NCBI GenBank assembly: GCA_030646715.1
Contig: JAUSLJ010000033.1
Location: 248,001 to 312,000 of the forward strand
DNA length: 64,000 bases
Source of the DNA: Agitococcus sp.
Lineage (GTDB): Bacteria; Pseudomonadota; Gammaproteobacteria; Pseudomonadales; Moraxellaceae
Direction: 5' to 3'
Position numbers and translations under genes: made by a program. Below the pieces are notes generated by a model. That model was not told the DNA's origin. It searched no databases and saw only the letters and a list, made by a program, of their open reading frames with translations. Numbering within the stretch: the first letter of the stretch is position 1; each line of letters opens with the position of its first letter. This document shows, piece by piece, positions 20,029 through 29,752 of this stretch.

Positions 20029-20946
20029 ATGAAAGAAATTGAAAAAATCAAGGTGGTAAACTTTGTAGAGACGTTGCCATCTGTAACGATCATCAAAGCC
20101 AAACAGTCGACTGCTAAAGCTCGAATGTTTTTTCTCGGCCTGATATTGTGTGGCTCTGTAACTGGTCTAGCCATAGCTGCCGAGAATGCTCCTTTTTTTG
20201 TAGTAGCATCAGACTTACCGCCTACCAAACTAAAGCAGATCACCCCTTTAAAATCACTAAATGTATCGATCATCAACCCTAAATTTTTTGTAGTAGCATC
20301 AGACTTATCGCCTACCAAACTAAAGCAGATCACCCCTGTTAAAACACCAAATGTATCGATCATCAACCCTAAACGCGCTAATTTTAAACAGGAAATTGTG
20401 TCGGACGATTCTAAGTATTTGGCGGATTGGGTTGTTGATTCAAAGGATAACCAACACATACCTTTCATGATTATTGATAAAAAGGCAGCTAGAGTTTTTG
20501 TGTTTAATGCAGAAGGAAGGCTGATTGGCTCAACACCTGCACTACTTGGCTTGGCACTAGGTGACCACGCAATCCCTGGGATTGGCAAAATGTCTTTGGC
20601 CAATATAAAACCAGAACAACGTACCACACCTGCTGGTCGCTTCGTTGCCAATTTGGGTCGTAATCTAAGTGGTAAAGAAGTTTTATGGGTCGATTATACG
20701 GGTGCAATTTCATTACATCGGGTGGTCACTTCATCGCCTAAGGAACGTCGTTTACAGCGATTAGAATCCACCAACCCTTTAGAGCGGCGGATTTCATATG
20801 GCTGTATTAACGTGTCAGTCAAGTTTTACGACAGGGTTGTCAGTCCAACATTCACTGGAACCAAGGGAGTCGTTTATGTGTTACCAGATACGCGCTTGGT
20901 GCAAGAAGTATTTGGATCTTATGATGTTGACGCCCCTTCACTATAA
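20029..20946 (+). CDS. L,D-transpeptidase (YkuD)-like periplasmic protein with an internal duplication
   Basis: About 305 residues from the ATG at 20029 (an in-frame TTG lies at 20017). A single hydrophobic segment (MFFLGLILCGSVTGLAIAA) acts as signal or anchor. Two 30-residue tandem copies of a unit containing FVVASDL.PTKLKQITP follow. The C-terminal domain has a His (SLHRVV) and the SYGCINV motif, matching the HX...SXGC(I/V)N active site of YkuD enzymes that cross-link peptidoglycan or attach proteins to it. It is 150 bp after the collagen adhesin gene on the same strand, so a role in anchoring surface structures is possible but unproven. Confidence 0.75.
   Translation: MKEIEKIKVVNFVETLPSVTIIKAKQSTAKARMFFLGLILCGSVTGLAIAAENAPFFVVASDLPPTKLKQITPLKSLNVSIINPKFFVVASDLSPTKLKQITPVKTPNVSIINPKRANFKQEIVSDDSKYLADWVVDSKDNQHIPFMIIDKKAARVFVFNAEGRLIGSTPALLGLALGDHAIPGIGKMSLANIKPEQRTTPAGRFVANLGRNLSGKEVLWVDYTGAISLHRVVTSSPKERRLQRLESTNPLERRISYGCINVSVKFYDRVVSPTFTGTKGVVYVLPDTRLVQEVFGSYDVDAPSL
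20194..20373 (+). repeat. Tandem 90-bp duplication, in frame
   Basis: Copies at 20194-20283 and 20284-20373 begin TTTTTGTAGTAGCATCAGAC and differ at only a few bases. Each encodes 30 residues, so the frame is kept. The low divergence suggests a recent event. Confidence 0.9.
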
Positions 20947-21176
20947 ACCCACCTTCACGTTCATCCGTACAACGCCCATTCTTTCTCTTTAAAAGCCATC
21001 ATTTACTAAACTTGACATCACGCGCCAATTTTTTAACCTTTGACGCTATAACAATAATAATTGTCAGAAATTATCAATATCCCACGTTTGTCACAACGTA
21101 AGATTGTCCTACAGTTTGGCCAAATAGAAATAAATAGCCAAATAATTTTTTCGTGTGGTCATGGGTGAATATAAAG

Positions 21177-24100
21177 ATGAAAAAAACGTGTTTAAGTGCA
21201 GCAATCGCTCTGGCAGTCATGGGCGTAGGTTCTGCTCATGCAACACTGGCCAATGGACAGCCATATACCGTAAGTATGGATGCCAAAGGTTTTATGATTG
21301 ATGGTCAGTACCGTTTGTTGCGCGGCGGCACGGTGCAATGGTTTCGTATTCCAAGTAGCGAATGGCGTGACCGTTTAGAAAAATTCAAAGGTGCGGGTTT
21401 TAATACCGTCGATTTATATGTGGCGTGGAATGCTGTTGAGCCGCGTGAAGGTGCGTTTAACTTTGCTAATCCAAACCTACGTCAGTTTATTAGCCTGTGT
21501 AAAGAATTAGGCTTATATGTCTATTTGCGTCCCGGCCCTTATATTACCAATGAAATGGATGGCGGCGGTGTGCCTGCATGGTTGATGGCGAAATCTACTA
21601 AAAAAGACATTGCCGCCGATGGCAAACCGAATTTGCGGACTCATGACCCTGATTACTTAAACTACGTCGGTAAATACTTGCGTCGTGTGAATGCCGAAGT
21701 GCGTGATTTATTCGCCGATCGTGGTGGCCCGATTGTGTTGTATTCGGTCGAAAACGAATATAACTGGTTTCAACCTTTTCATGAAGGCGACAAGCTCTTT
21801 GGTTATCAAGGTGGCCCAGAGCGCGGTTTATTACAAAGCTTTAACCCGAATGCTTATTTTACCGCCTTGCGTGACATTGTCCGTAATGATGGTATTACTG
21901 TGCCGATTACCACTTGTCCCGGTGACGGCAAAGCCTCCGCAACGGGTGATGTCGCAGGTGTAGTGCCAGTGCCTAATATCTACAATGGTTTAGGTGGCGA
22001 CTATCCAGAAAAAACGGCGTTTGATTTGCTGACCGATATGCATAGCAGCAATCATGGTGGCGTGTATGCCAATATGCCCAGCGGTACAACCGAAACCGAC
22101 CGTGACCCTGTGAAAATCAAGCGTTTGTTTTTGGGTGGCTTAGATGCAGCGTTTGCTTTTAATGCCGTGGGTATGATGACACCAGGTTATCGTAACGCCA
22201 TCGTCTTAAATACCCGTAGTGTTGATAATGCCTTTGATTTTAGTGCCATTAATAACATCATGAATGGCTTTGTTTCGCCACAAGTGGGTTATTTTTCGGG
22301 TGTTGTCGATTATTACGGGCCGATTTCACCATCAGGTTTGTTGCGTCCTTCGTTCCATGCTTTCCGTCGCGATAACTTGTTTTTTGATGCGGTTGAGCCG
22401 TTTTTTGCCTCCGCAGGAACAGCCGAAAAAACGGGTTTAACGGTTGCTAATAGCGAAATTGGTGCGCGTGAACCAAATAACATCAAAGTCAATTATTGGC
22501 TACAAGGCACACAAGGCGCACGTTTTGTTGGCTTGGTGAATCAATCTGGTTTTCCACAAAATATACCCTTAAATGGCGTGAATTTAAACGGCGAAACCCT
22601 GCCGAAATATGCGCCGATGACCGTGCCAACGAATCCAGAAGCTGGTGTTGCTTCTAAAGATTACGCGATGATTTTGGTGAAAGATTTACCACTCACCAAT
22701 GGTGCAGGCAAAGTGGCATGGACGACCAGCGAATTATTAACCTCGCGCAATTACAACGGCGATGCCTTAGTGGTTGTGCATGGTGTCGCTAACACGCAAG
22801 GTGAGTTAGTACTGGATGGTTTAGGAGCAGGTGCAACGATTGTCACCCGTGATAATGGCATTACCGTTGCCGAGCAAAGTGCCAATCGTTTAGCCGTCAC
22901 CTATGGCCATTATCCGCATTTAGAATTAGTGGTTCGTGCTGAAAGTGGTCGTTTAGTGCGTGTGGTTGTGACTACCACTGAAGAAGCAGGGCGTTTTTGG
23001 TTTAGCAAAGCCAATGGCCAAGATATTGTTGTTGCGGGTTTAGAAATGTTGAAAGAAACGGGCGTTTCTTCACTCTATAACTTACAACTGGCGGCTGAAA
23101 ACGATAGCAAAAACCGTCCGTTATTTATTATGTCGCCGCGTAATGTCCAGTTGCGTAATTTAACCGTGACTTCCGCGTGGAACAATCAAACCCAAAGCGC
23201 GACATTTGTTAAGCCTCAAGCTGTGCCTGCGTTGCCTTCCTTACCGAGTTTAGCCTTTGGTAAAGTCGCCAGTGATATGGGCGAAGCGGCGTTGAACTAT
23301 AACGACAGCGCATGGACTAAATGGACTGGCGAACCACAACCTTTAGAAATGAAAGGCATTTATAGTGGTCACGCATGGTATCGCACCGAGTTGAATTTTG
23401 ACCACGCACCGTATTTTTGGGAAGATACGTCGCTGTATATTGAACACGCCAGTGACATTGTTGGTATCTACGTGAATGGCACATACCTGAGCACGCAATT
23501 ACCGTTAGGTACTGAGTTAGATTCGGATTCGTGGAATGCTAAATACAAGTTTCCTTCTTTACGTCCATACTTAAAGCAAGGCAAAAACGTCATTGCTTTC
23601 CGTACTGAAGTCTGGGGTCATGGTAGCTTTATGTTCCCACGCGGTACCTTAGCCGCAACCAATATGAAATTGCCAAGTTTAGGTTTTGATAGCTTGAAAG
23701 GTTTATGGGGCACAGCACGTTTAGGCGGTACGAATTTAACGAATTGGTCGCTACGTGGTGAGTTAAACGGTGAGCGTACAGGTTTGGCGAGCAATGCCTA
23801 CAGTGACAGCGCATGGCAATCTGCTGCTTTACCGATGAACTTGGCCAAAGGTGAAGTGCGTTGGTATCGTGCTAAGTTTGATGCTGCACAATTACCGAAT
23901 AGCAGCACGTTAAGTGCGCCATTGTCGGTGCGTTTGGGGGGTGCAAGAGTGAAAGCGACAGTGTTTTTGAATGGTCAGTTGGTCGGTCGTTGGTTAAGTG
24001 GTGATGGCTGGTTGGATCGAGGTTTTTGGGGACGTGCGATTCGTGATATGTGGATGAACACGAATCCTGATTACTTCCCGATTAGCACCGCAGGCTTAAA

Positions 24101-24290
24101 TCCCTCAGGAACAGCCAATGTCTTAGCGGTAGCCTTTGAAGATGTGTCGGCGGGTGGTGAAAGTGCAGCAACAATTAGCGATGTTTCTTTGGCCTATAGC
24201 CCAGAAATTCGTGCTGACATTAACGGCCAGTCGATGTTAGTGAATCAACCACGCGGCAAAACGGTTATTAATGTTGATTGGTTAGAATAA
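21177..24290 (+). CDS. Secreted GH35 beta-galactosidase-like glycoside hydrolase
   Basis: A 1037-residue protein from the ATG at 21177, with signal peptide MKKTCLSAAIALAVMGVGSAHA. The catalytic (beta/alpha)8 barrel begins near residue 35. The GH35 motif GGPIVLYSVENEY holds the putative acid/base Glu194, and YLRPGPYITNEMDGGGVPAW is also typical. The C-terminal half has galactose-binding-like beta-sandwich regions (YSGHAWYRTELNF, ARVKATVFLNGQLVGRW). It probably releases terminal beta-galactose from polysaccharides in the periplasm or outside the cell. It is monocistronic with a strong terminator, next to the adhesin block. Specificity is unknown. Confidence 0.87.
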   Translation: MKKTCLSAAIALAVMGVGSAHATLANGQPYTVSMDAKGFMIDGQYRLLRGGTVQWFRIPSSEWRDRLEKFKGAGFNTVDLYVAWNAVEPREGAFNFANPNLRQFISLCKELGLYVYLRPGPYITNEMDGGGVPAWLMAKSTKKDIAADGKPNLRTHDPDYLNYVGKYLRRVNAEVRDLFADRGGPIVLYSVENEYNWFQPFHEGDKLFGYQGGPERGLLQSFNPNAYFTALRDIVRNDGITVPITTCPGDGKASATGDVAGVVPVPNIYNGLGGDYPEKTAFDLLTDMHSSNHGGVYANMPSGTTETDRDPVKIKRLFLGGLDAAFAFNAVGMMTPGYRNAIVLNTRSVDNAFDFSAINNIMNGFVSPQVGYFSGVVDYYGPISPSGLLRPSFHAFRRDNLFFDAVEPFFASAGTAEKTGLTVANSEIGAREPNNIKVNYWLQGTQGARFVGLVNQSGFPQNIPLNGVNLNGETLPKYAPMTVPTNPEAGVASKDYAMILVKDLPLTNGAGKVAWTTSELLTSRNYNGDALVVVHGVANTQGELVLDGLGAGATIVTRDNGITVAEQSANRLAVTYGHYPHLELVVRAESGRLVRVVVTTTEEAGRFWFSKANGQDIVVAGLEMLKETGVSSLYNLQLAAENDSKNRPLFIMSPRNVQLRNLTVTSAWNNQTQSATFVKPQAVPALPSLPSLAFGKVASDMGEAALNYNDSAWTKWTGEPQPLEMKGIYSGHAWYRTELNFDHAPYFWEDTSLYIEHASDIVGIYVNGTYLSTQLPLGTELDSDSWNAKYKFPSLRPYLKQGKNVIAFRTEVWGHGSFMFPRGTLAATNMKLPSLGFDSLKGLWGTARLGGTNLTNWSLRGELNGERTGLASNAYSDSAWQSAALPMNLAKGEVRWYRAKFDAAQLPNSSTLSAPLSVRLGGARVKATVFLNGQLVGRWLSGDGWLDRGFWGRAIRDMWMNTNPDYFPISTAGLNPSGTANVLAVAFEDVSAGGESAATISDVSLAYSPEIRADINGQSMLVNQPRGKTVINVDWLE

Positions 24291-24304
24291 TCACTTTCCA
24301 ATAA

Positions 24305-24343
24305 AAAAAGCCTCGTTATGGGAAACCGTAACGGGGCTTTTTG
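24305..24343 (+). terminator. Rho-independent terminator after the GH35 gene
   Basis: AAAAGCCTCGTTA and TAACGGGGCTTTTT form a GC-rich stem around GGGAAACCG, followed by T residues, starting 15 bp after the stop codon. Confidence 0.8.
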
Positions 24344-24385
24344 TTGTTATGAGGAAAGACTAGGGTTTGTTTCAGATTCATTGAC

Positions 24386-24456
24386 CCTTCGACTCCGCTC
24401 AGGGTGCGTTTTGCTTTGGGCTGAGCGGAGTTGTGGAGGCTGAGAGGAGTCGAAGC
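24386..24456. repeat. Intergenic inverted repeat, family A
   Basis: CCTTCGACTCCGCTCAGGG pairs with CTGAGCGGAG and again with GAGGAGTCGAAG downstream. Members of the family (TTCGACTCCGCTCA...TGAGCGGAGTCGAA) recur at 37749, 53300 and, more degenerate, at 28835 and 51893. Confidence 0.7.
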
Positions 24457-24469
24457 CCAAAACTACAAC

Positions 24470-24670
24470 CTAAGCCGCGTGATGATGTTCAACCCGCGCT
24501 TTATGCCGCACTTCTTCTTCAATTTGATGTAATAGTGTTAGGGTGCTGGCGATGGTATTGGCTTCAGTGCTGTCAGCCGCTAATAGGTCTCGATGAATGT
24601 GTTCTAGTTGCAAAATCTGTTGATGAATGGTGCGTGGATCAACATTGGTTAAGGTAATTGACATGCTCAT
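24470..24670 (-). CDS. Small helical protein of unknown function
   Basis: A 66-residue acidic, probably all-helical protein (MSMSITLTNVDPRTIHQQIL...) ending in HHHAA. GGAG lies 7-8 bases upstream of the ATG at 24670, supporting real translation. No domain recognised. It is monocistronic, with a repeat on its 3' side. Confidence 0.5.
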   Translation of the reverse strand: MSMSITLTNVDPRTIHQQILQLEHIHRDLLAADSTEANTIASTLTLLHQIEEEVRHKARVEHHHAA

Positions 24671-24804
24671 CTCTATTCTCCGTGTGATGAATAAAACTTG
24701 CGTCCAGTGACAACGTAAGCCCTAAATCTAGGACTCGCATTCAGCAAGCCCTACAGAAAGATATAGACCCATTTGTTGATTCTTACCAATAGAGTTGTGT
24801 GAGT

Positions 24805-25344
24805 TTATTTCACCCATTCAGTAAAATACTGTTTGAGCTTATGTACTTTAGGCGCAACGACCATTTGGCAATAACCTTGGTTGGGATGATTGGCAAAGTA
24901 ATTTTGGTGATAATCTTCGGCAGGATAAAAGGTCACGGCATCACTGACTTCGGTAACGATAGGGCTTTTGACTAAACCACTACTTTGTAGCTCGGCAATA
25001 TAGGCTTCGGCGATTTGTCGTTGTTCGGCGTTTTGGCAATAAATTACCGAACGATATTGAGTGCCGACATCATTGCCTTGGCGGTTGAGTGTGGTGGGAT
25101 CATGAATGCCATAAAACACATCAAGTAATTGGCTAAAGCTAATAATACTCGGGTCAAAATCGAGTTTAACGACTTCAGCATGACCCGAAACGCCTGTACA
25201 AATTTGCTCATACGTGGGATTAGGCCGCGCACCGCCTGCATAACCTGAAGTCACATGAAGAACACCTTTTACTTGTTGAAAAACGGCTTCTAAACACCAA
25301 AAACATCCACCACCCAAAATTGCGACTGCTGTTGTCATTTTCAT
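24805..25344 (-). CDS. msrA: Peptide methionine-(S)-sulfoxide reductase
   Basis: A 179-residue MsrA with the active-site motif GGGCFWC (catalytic Cys14) and [19 protein letters not shown] downstream. It reduces Met-S-oxide in proteins using thioredoxin. The single-domain length is normal and there is no fused MsrB. A second Met at codon 3 is also possible as start; GGAG lies just upstream of either. Confidence 0.93.
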   Translation of the reverse strand: MKMTTAVAILGGGCFWCLEAVFQQVKGVLHVTSGYAGGARPNPTYEQICTGVSGHAEVVKLDFDPSIISFSQLLDVFYGIHDPTTLNRQGNDVGTQYRSVIYCQNAEQRQIAEAYIAELQSSGLVKSPIVTEVSDAVTFYPAEDYHQNYFANHPNQGYCQMVVAPKVHKLKQYFTEWVK

Positions 25345-25668
25345 AGCTCCAAATCATCGGTTGTTTTGTTCGCTCGTATCAATAATCTACTATTTGTACT
25401 AAGCCTGTCGAAGCGTGTAATCGTTGGAGATATTATTTAGAGTTCGCTTTGCCGCTGCCTGCCGCTGCCTGCCGCAGGCCTTACTTTTGTTTCGACAAAA
25501 GTAAGCAAAATCAGCGTGGCGCAAAACTCGTTGCCTAACGGCATCCAGCCTTCGCCCTACATGGCTCAGGCGTTCAGCAGGCAAGCAGCATTGCTGCTTG
25601 AAATCCCTGCTTCACCCATGCCTCAAACAGTTGCACCACAGCATCCCTGCAAATGCGAAAATAGCAGC
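25345..25668. other. Intergenic stretch with tandem GCCGCTGCCT units and a perfect hairpin
   Basis: No gene here. It holds tandem TGCCGCTGCC units (25450-25478), then a perfect hairpin CTTACTTTTGT/ACAAAAGTAAG with a TTCG loop (25480-25505), and a stretch to about 25660 that looks like a dispersed repeat. Short open frames across it (for example 25399-25584 minus) are of the kind often mis-annotated in such repeats. The dispersed-repeat idea is from memory; no second copy lies in this window. Confidence 0.5.
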
Positions 25669-26169
25669 TTACAAACGCTCATACACCACAAACGCATAGT
25701 GCGTATCTTGTGGCTCATAGTAATGCGCTTCACGGCCAATTTCTTGCCATTGGCTTAAGTCTATAGACGGAAAGAAAGCGTCACCTGTTACAGTTTTTTT
25801 AACTTCGGTGATGTACAGTCGTTGCGCCAACGGTAAGGTTTGCTGATAAATTTGTGCGCCACCCATGATAAAGGCTTCTTGCGTGTCGCTAATCTCGGCA
25901 ATGCTTTCCGCGACTTTGAGTGCATCATCAATACTGGCAACGATTTTTACACCATCGGCTTGAAAGTCGGTATTACGACTAATGACGATATTGCTGCGGT
26001 TGGGAAGGGGCTTACCAATAGACTCATAGGTTTTTCGTCCCATGATGACAATATTGCCTGTTGTTAAACGGCGAAAATATTTTAAGTCTTCGGGTAAAGA
26101 CCAAGGCAGTTTATTGTCGATGCCAATACAATTGTTTTCGGCAATCGCGACAATTAAAGACAGTTTCAT
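25669..26169 (-). CDS. folA: Dihydrofolate reductase
   Basis: A 166-residue DHFR from the ATG at 26169 (MKLSLIVAIAENNCIGIDNK). It has the substrate-site LPWSLPEDLKYFRRLT (catalytic Asp of the PED motif), NADPH-binding IVIMGRKTYESIGKPLPNR and FIMGGAQIYQQTLP. It reduces dihydrofolate to tetrahydrofolate, replenishing what the neighbouring thymidylate synthase consumes. The frame is open 14 codons upstream but without family likeness. Confidence 0.94.
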   Translation of the reverse strand: MKLSLIVAIAENNCIGIDNKLPWSLPEDLKYFRRLTTGNIVIMGRKTYESIGKPLPNRSNIVISRNTDFQADGVKIVASIDDALKVAESIAEISDTQEAFIMGGAQIYQQTLPLAQRLYITEVKKTVTGDAFFPSIDLSQWQEIGREAHYYEPQDTHYAFVVYERL

Positions 26170-26199
26170 GTTGATTCCTAATTTAACGCCACTATCAAA

Positions 26200-26300
26200 A
26201 AGCTCCTCCACCTGACAAGGGGGAGGTTGGGAGGGGGTTAGTTGTCATGGCGATAAACCTCACCCTAACCCTCTCCTTCAATAAGGAGAGGGGATTTTTT
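26200..26300. repeat. Intergenic repeats, family B, two units
   Basis: CTCCTCCACCTGACAAGGGG with GGAGGTTGGGAGGGGG is followed by CCTCACCCTAACCCTCTCC with AATAAGGAGAGGGG. Two imperfect hairpins lie between folA and thyA on the same strand. Confidence 0.6.
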
Positions 26301-26306
26301 CACTTC

Positions 26307-27149
26307 TCAAACCGCAACAGGCGCTTTAATCGCCGCATGAGATTGATAATTCTCAAGCGTGAAATCTTCAAACGTAAAGCTAAAAATATCTTTTACGTCT
26401 GGATTTAAACGCATGGTCGCTAAAGGCAACGGCTCGCGGCTTAACTGTAAGTCGGTTTGCACTAAATGGTTACTGTACAAATGGCAGTCACCACCCGTCC
26501 ACACAAAGTCCCCTAAACCTAAATCACAGACTTGGGCAATCATCATGGTTAACAAGGCATAAGAGGCGATATTAAACGGTACACCCAAAAAGACATCGGC
26601 ACTGCGTTGATAAAGCTGGCACGACAATTTGCCATTGGCGACATAAAACTGAAACAGTGTATGGCAAGGCGGCAGTGCGACTTGATTGGCTTCAGCAGGA
26701 TTCCAGCCCGAGACAATCAAACGCCGTGAATTCGGGTTATGTTTAATGTCGTGAATTAAAGTTTTGATTTGGTCAAAACCATCGGCACTAAAACTACCAT
26801 CTGCGTTTTGTGTTGCGCCAAAGTTTCGCCATTGGTGGCCATAAACTGCGCCTAATTCACCTTCAGCACGACCAAAGCGCGCACATTGTTCGGCCGTTGC
26901 CCATTCATTCCAAATGCTGACACCATGATCTTGCAGGTATTTAACGTTAGTATCGCCGCTTAAAAACCATAGCAGTTCGTGGATGATGGACTTGAGATGT
27001 ACTTTCTTCGTCGTCAGTAAAGGAAAACCATCGGCCAAGTTAAAACGCATTTGATGGGCAAATACCGAGTAAGTGCCCGTTCCTGTGCGATCGCCTTTGA
27101 ATGTGCCGTTTTCACGGATATGACGCATTAAGTCTAAATACTGTTTCAT
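26307..27149 (-). CDS. thyA: Thymidylate synthase
   Basis: A 280-residue ThyA with catalytic Cys in [12 protein letters not shown] (about residue 162), [18 protein letters not shown] near the N-terminus and [17 protein letters not shown]. It methylates dUMP to dTMP with methylenetetrahydrofolate. The gene starts 4 bp after lgt on the same strand, so lgt-thyA is probably an operon with folA behind it. The protein is somewhat longer than the 264-residue E. coli enzyme through an insertion around residues 90-110. Confidence 0.95.
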   Translation of the reverse strand: MKQYLDLMRHIRENGTFKGDRTGTGTYSVFAHQMRFNLADGFPLLTTKKVHLKSIIHELLWFLSGDTNVKYLQDHGVSIWNEWATAEQCARFGRAEGELGAVYGHQWRNFGATQNADGSFSADGFDQIKTLIHDIKHNPNSRRLIVSGWNPAEANQVALPPCHTLFQFYVANGKLSCQLYQRSADVFLGVPFNIASYALLTMMIAQVCDLGLGDFVWTGGDCHLYSNHLVQTDLQLSREPLPLATMRLNPDVKDIFSFTFEDFTLENYQSHAAIKAPVAV

Positions 27150-27153
27150 GGGT

Positions 27154-27957
27154 TTAAACCTTGACTGCGGGCCTGTGTTTGTATGCCAATACCAATAATA
27201 GAATGCCGAGAATAATCAGCGGCATTGTGAGTAATTGCCCCATGGTTAACCAGCCAAAGGCAATAAAGCCTTTGTCGGCATCAGGCTCGCGGAAAAACTC
27301 GACGGTAAAGCGAGCTAAACCATAACCTAAAGCAAACACACCTGACACCGCTTTGACGGGGCGAGGTTTGGAGGAATATAGCCAAATAATCACAAACAAT
27401 ACCGCCCCTTCTAAAAAAGCTTCATAAAGCTGAGAAGGGTGGCGCGGCAAGCTATCAACATGAGGGAAAATCATTGCTAAAGGATAGTTGAGGTCAACAA
27501 CTGGTCGTCCCCATAACTCACCACCAATAAAATTACCTATACGGCCAAACAATAACCCTGTGGGTATCAGCACGGCAACAAAATCAATCACTTCCCAAAA
27601 TGGCAGCTTGTAGCGTCGGGCAAATAACACCATCGCCGCCAGTACACCCAAAAAGCCACCATGAAAACTCATGCCGCCTTTCCAGACTTGAATCAGCCAC
27701 AGTGGGTTTTCAAGAAAATGATCAAAACTATAAAAGAAGACGTAGCCCAGTCGTCCACCCAAAATAATACCCATCGCACCGTAAAAAATCAGGTCGGACA
27801 GTTGGTCTGCTGTCCAAATAGGAGTCATGCGTTTGGCGCGTGTTTTGGCTAAAAAGAAGGCCATACCAAAGGCACACAGGTACATCAATCCGTACCAATG
27901 AACTTTTAATGGCCCAAGACTGACTGCAATGGGGTCAATTTGTGGATACACTAGCAT
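27154..27957 (-). CDS. lgt: Prolipoprotein diacylglyceryl transferase
   Basis: A 267-residue inner-membrane enzyme with about seven helices and the Lgt signature [15 protein letters not shown]. Also typical are [19 protein letters not shown] and [14 protein letters not shown]. It attaches diacylglycerol to the lipobox Cys of prolipoproteins. The start is the ATG at 27957 (a TTG precedes it in frame), with GGAG 7-8 bases upstream. The pairing with thyA is a common gammaproteobacterial arrangement. Confidence 0.95.
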   Translation of the reverse strand: MLVYPQIDPIAVSLGPLKVHWYGLMYLCAFGMAFFLAKTRAKRMTPIWTADQLSDLIFYGAMGIILGGRLGYVFFYSFDHFLENPLWLIQVWKGGMSFHGGFLGVLAAMVLFARRYKLPFWEVIDFVAVLIPTGLLFGRIGNFIGGELWGRPVVDLNYPLAMIFPHVDSLPRHPSQLYEAFLEGAVLFVIIWLYSSKPRPVKAVSGVFALGYGLARFTVEFFREPDADKGFIAFGWLTMGQLLTMPLIILGILLLVLAYKHRPAVKV

Positions 27958-28005
27958 CAAGACGCTCCCTAAATAAGAGCGCGTATTCTAAAGTAAGAGG
28001 ACGTT

Positions 28006-28764
28006 ATGTGTCTGTTGGCTTTTGCATGGCAAATTCATTCTCAGTATCCTTTGATACTCATTGGCAATCGTGACGAGTTTTATGCTCGACCTGCAACGCC
28101 TATCCGTTTTTGGCCAGATGCGCCGCATTTATTAGCAGGCCGCGATGAAAAAGAAGGCGGGACATGGTTGGGTGTGACCCGTTCAGGTCGTTGGGCGGCA
28201 TTAACCAATTATCGTGAACCAAATGCACCCGTTGGTGTGTTGTCGCGCGGGCATTTGGTGGCTAATTTTTTGCAGGGTGATAGTGACCCATTGGCCTATT
28301 TAGACGATATTGCCAAATGTGCCGATAATTATAGCGGTTTTAATTTATTGGTGGGCACACGCCAACAAGCAGCGGTGTTTAGTAATCGTGGCACTCAGCC
28401 GACATTATTAGCCGCAGGTTTATACGGGTTAAGTAATCATTTATTAGATAGCCCGTGGCCAAAAACACAACGTCTTAAAGTGGGACTCACCGATTTAGTC
28501 AAACAAGCGCAGATTGATACCTCGCAAGCCTTCAGTTTGTTGCAAGACCAAACGCAACCAGCAGATGAAGATTTACCTGTGACGGGCGTGAGTGTGGATT
28601 GGGAGCGAATGTTGGCGACCGCTTTTATTAAACTTCCTGTCTATGGTACGCGCGCGTCTAGTGTGTTGTTGTTGGGGCAGGAGCGTGGGCAATTTATTGA
28701 GCAAACATGGTTGAATGGTGAGTTGGGTGACAAAGCAGAGTTTGGTTTTGCGTATTTATCGTAG
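28006..28764 (+). CDS. NRDE (TANGO2-like) family protein
   Basis: A 252-residue protein beginning MCLLAFAWQIH with LIGNRDEFYARPATP, the Asn-Arg-Asp-Glu motif naming the family, then GGTWLGVTRSGRWAALTNYRE. The Cys2 N-terminal arrangement resembles Ntn-hydrolase-like proteins. TANGO2 relatives are linked to haem or lipid handling, but the bacterial function is not settled. It is divergent from lgt with 48 bp between starts. Confidence 0.85.
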   Translation: MCLLAFAWQIHSQYPLILIGNRDEFYARPATPIRFWPDAPHLLAGRDEKEGGTWLGVTRSGRWAALTNYREPNAPVGVLSRGHLVANFLQGDSDPLAYLDDIAKCADNYSGFNLLVGTRQQAAVFSNRGTQPTLLAAGLYGLSNHLLDSPWPKTQRLKVGLTDLVKQAQIDTSQAFSLLQDQTQPADEDLPVTGVSVDWERMLATAFIKLPVYGTRASSVLLLGQERGQFIEQTWLNGELGDKAEFGFAYLS

Positions 28765-28827
28765 GGGTAAATAATGATTTGTCCTATCAGGGATATGGTT
28801 AAAATGATCCCAGCGTTCTGCGTTAAC

Positions 28828-28872
28828 TGAGCGAAGCCGTGGTAGCTGAGCGAAGTAGAAGCTAAGCCATTT
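28828..28872. repeat. Degenerate family A repeat
   Basis: AACTGAGCGAAGCCGTGG and AGCTGAGCGAAGTAGAAGC resemble half-arms of the TGAGCGGAGTCGAA family. The rest of 28765-28959 shows nothing further. Confidence 0.35.
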
Positions 28873-28959
28873 TTTGAGAAAACTTAACGTTCAAATTTTA
28901 AATATGGGCAGAAAAAATTATCGTCAGCCGAAACGCTGACCTATTAAACGAGTGTAAAA

Positions 28960-29727
28960 ATGCAAAACTTAAATGAATTACCCACAGCCCAAGAAACAGC
29001 CGATTTGAGCGCATTTTTAGCAGGGGATTTTGCCTACAAAACCTTTAATATTCATGAATTGCGTGGTTATTTGTGGGCAGTTGCAGGAGCGCCGACGCAT
29101 CTTGACCATAGTGATTGGATGGCGAATATTTTTAGTTGTGAGCAAGATGGCAATGGCGCACCCGAAGATTATAACCCCTTTACCAGTGAAGCTGAAGCGC
29201 ACCACTATTTGCCCATTATTTTTAAACTGTACCATCAATGCGCTCAGCAAGTGCTAGATAAACAGTTGCAGTTGCCTGAAGATTATATTTATAGCGCAGA
29301 CAAACAACTTGCTGCACCTGTTGAGTCGTGGTGCAACGGTTTTTTATGGGGTTATGGTTGGCTGAGAACAGTATGGAACAACGCGTTACAACAAGCGGCA
29401 AAGTCACTCACCAGTTCAGAGGCAGAAAAACGGTCATTTCTTCAACAAATTGAAATAGTGGCGAAAAGAGCTTATTTATTTTTGGATGTTCCTGCGGTAT
29501 TAGCAACGTTAACGGATGATGGTTTTCGCCAGCAACTGATTGCTGATTTGCCCAATCTATACCAAGATTTTGCTCGTCAAATGACCCATTATGCAGTCTT
29601 GGGTCGTGCGATTGCCGATGTTGAAGAAAAGTCAGTAACGCAACCTGCCGTCAGCATTAAAGTGGGGCGAAACGATCCTTGTTTCTGTGGTAGCGGCAAA
29701 AAATATAAACAATGTTGCTTGCACTAA
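28960..29727 (+). CDS. YecA/UPF0149-family protein with C-terminal SEC-C zinc motif
   Basis: A 255-residue helical protein of the YgfB/YecA group ([24 protein letters not shown]). It ends in the SEC-C motif [19 protein letters not shown], which binds one zinc through CXC...CC/H. YecA-type proteins bind ribosomes or SecA-related substrates; the exact role is unclear. Monocistronic. Confidence 0.85.
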   Translation: MQNLNELPTAQETADLSAFLAGDFAYKTFNIHELRGYLWAVAGAPTHLDHSDWMANIFSCEQDGNGAPEDYNPFTSEAEAHHYLPIIFKLYHQCAQQVLDKQLQLPEDYIYSADKQLAAPVESWCNGFLWGYGWLRTVWNNALQQAAKSLTSSEAEKRSFLQQIEIVAKRAYLFLDVPAVLATLTDDGFRQQLIADLPNLYQDFARQMTHYAVLGRAIADVEEKSVTQPAVSIKVGRNDPCFCGSGKKYKQCCLH

Positions 29728-29752
29728 GAGTTTGTTGGTATTGATGTGCTAG

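Noticed and set aside
25399-25584. A 61-codon minus-strand frame (MPAERLSHVGRRLDAVRQRV)
   Set aside because: Falls in what looks like a structured intergenic repeat; such frames are commonly mis-annotated and lack a ribosome site.
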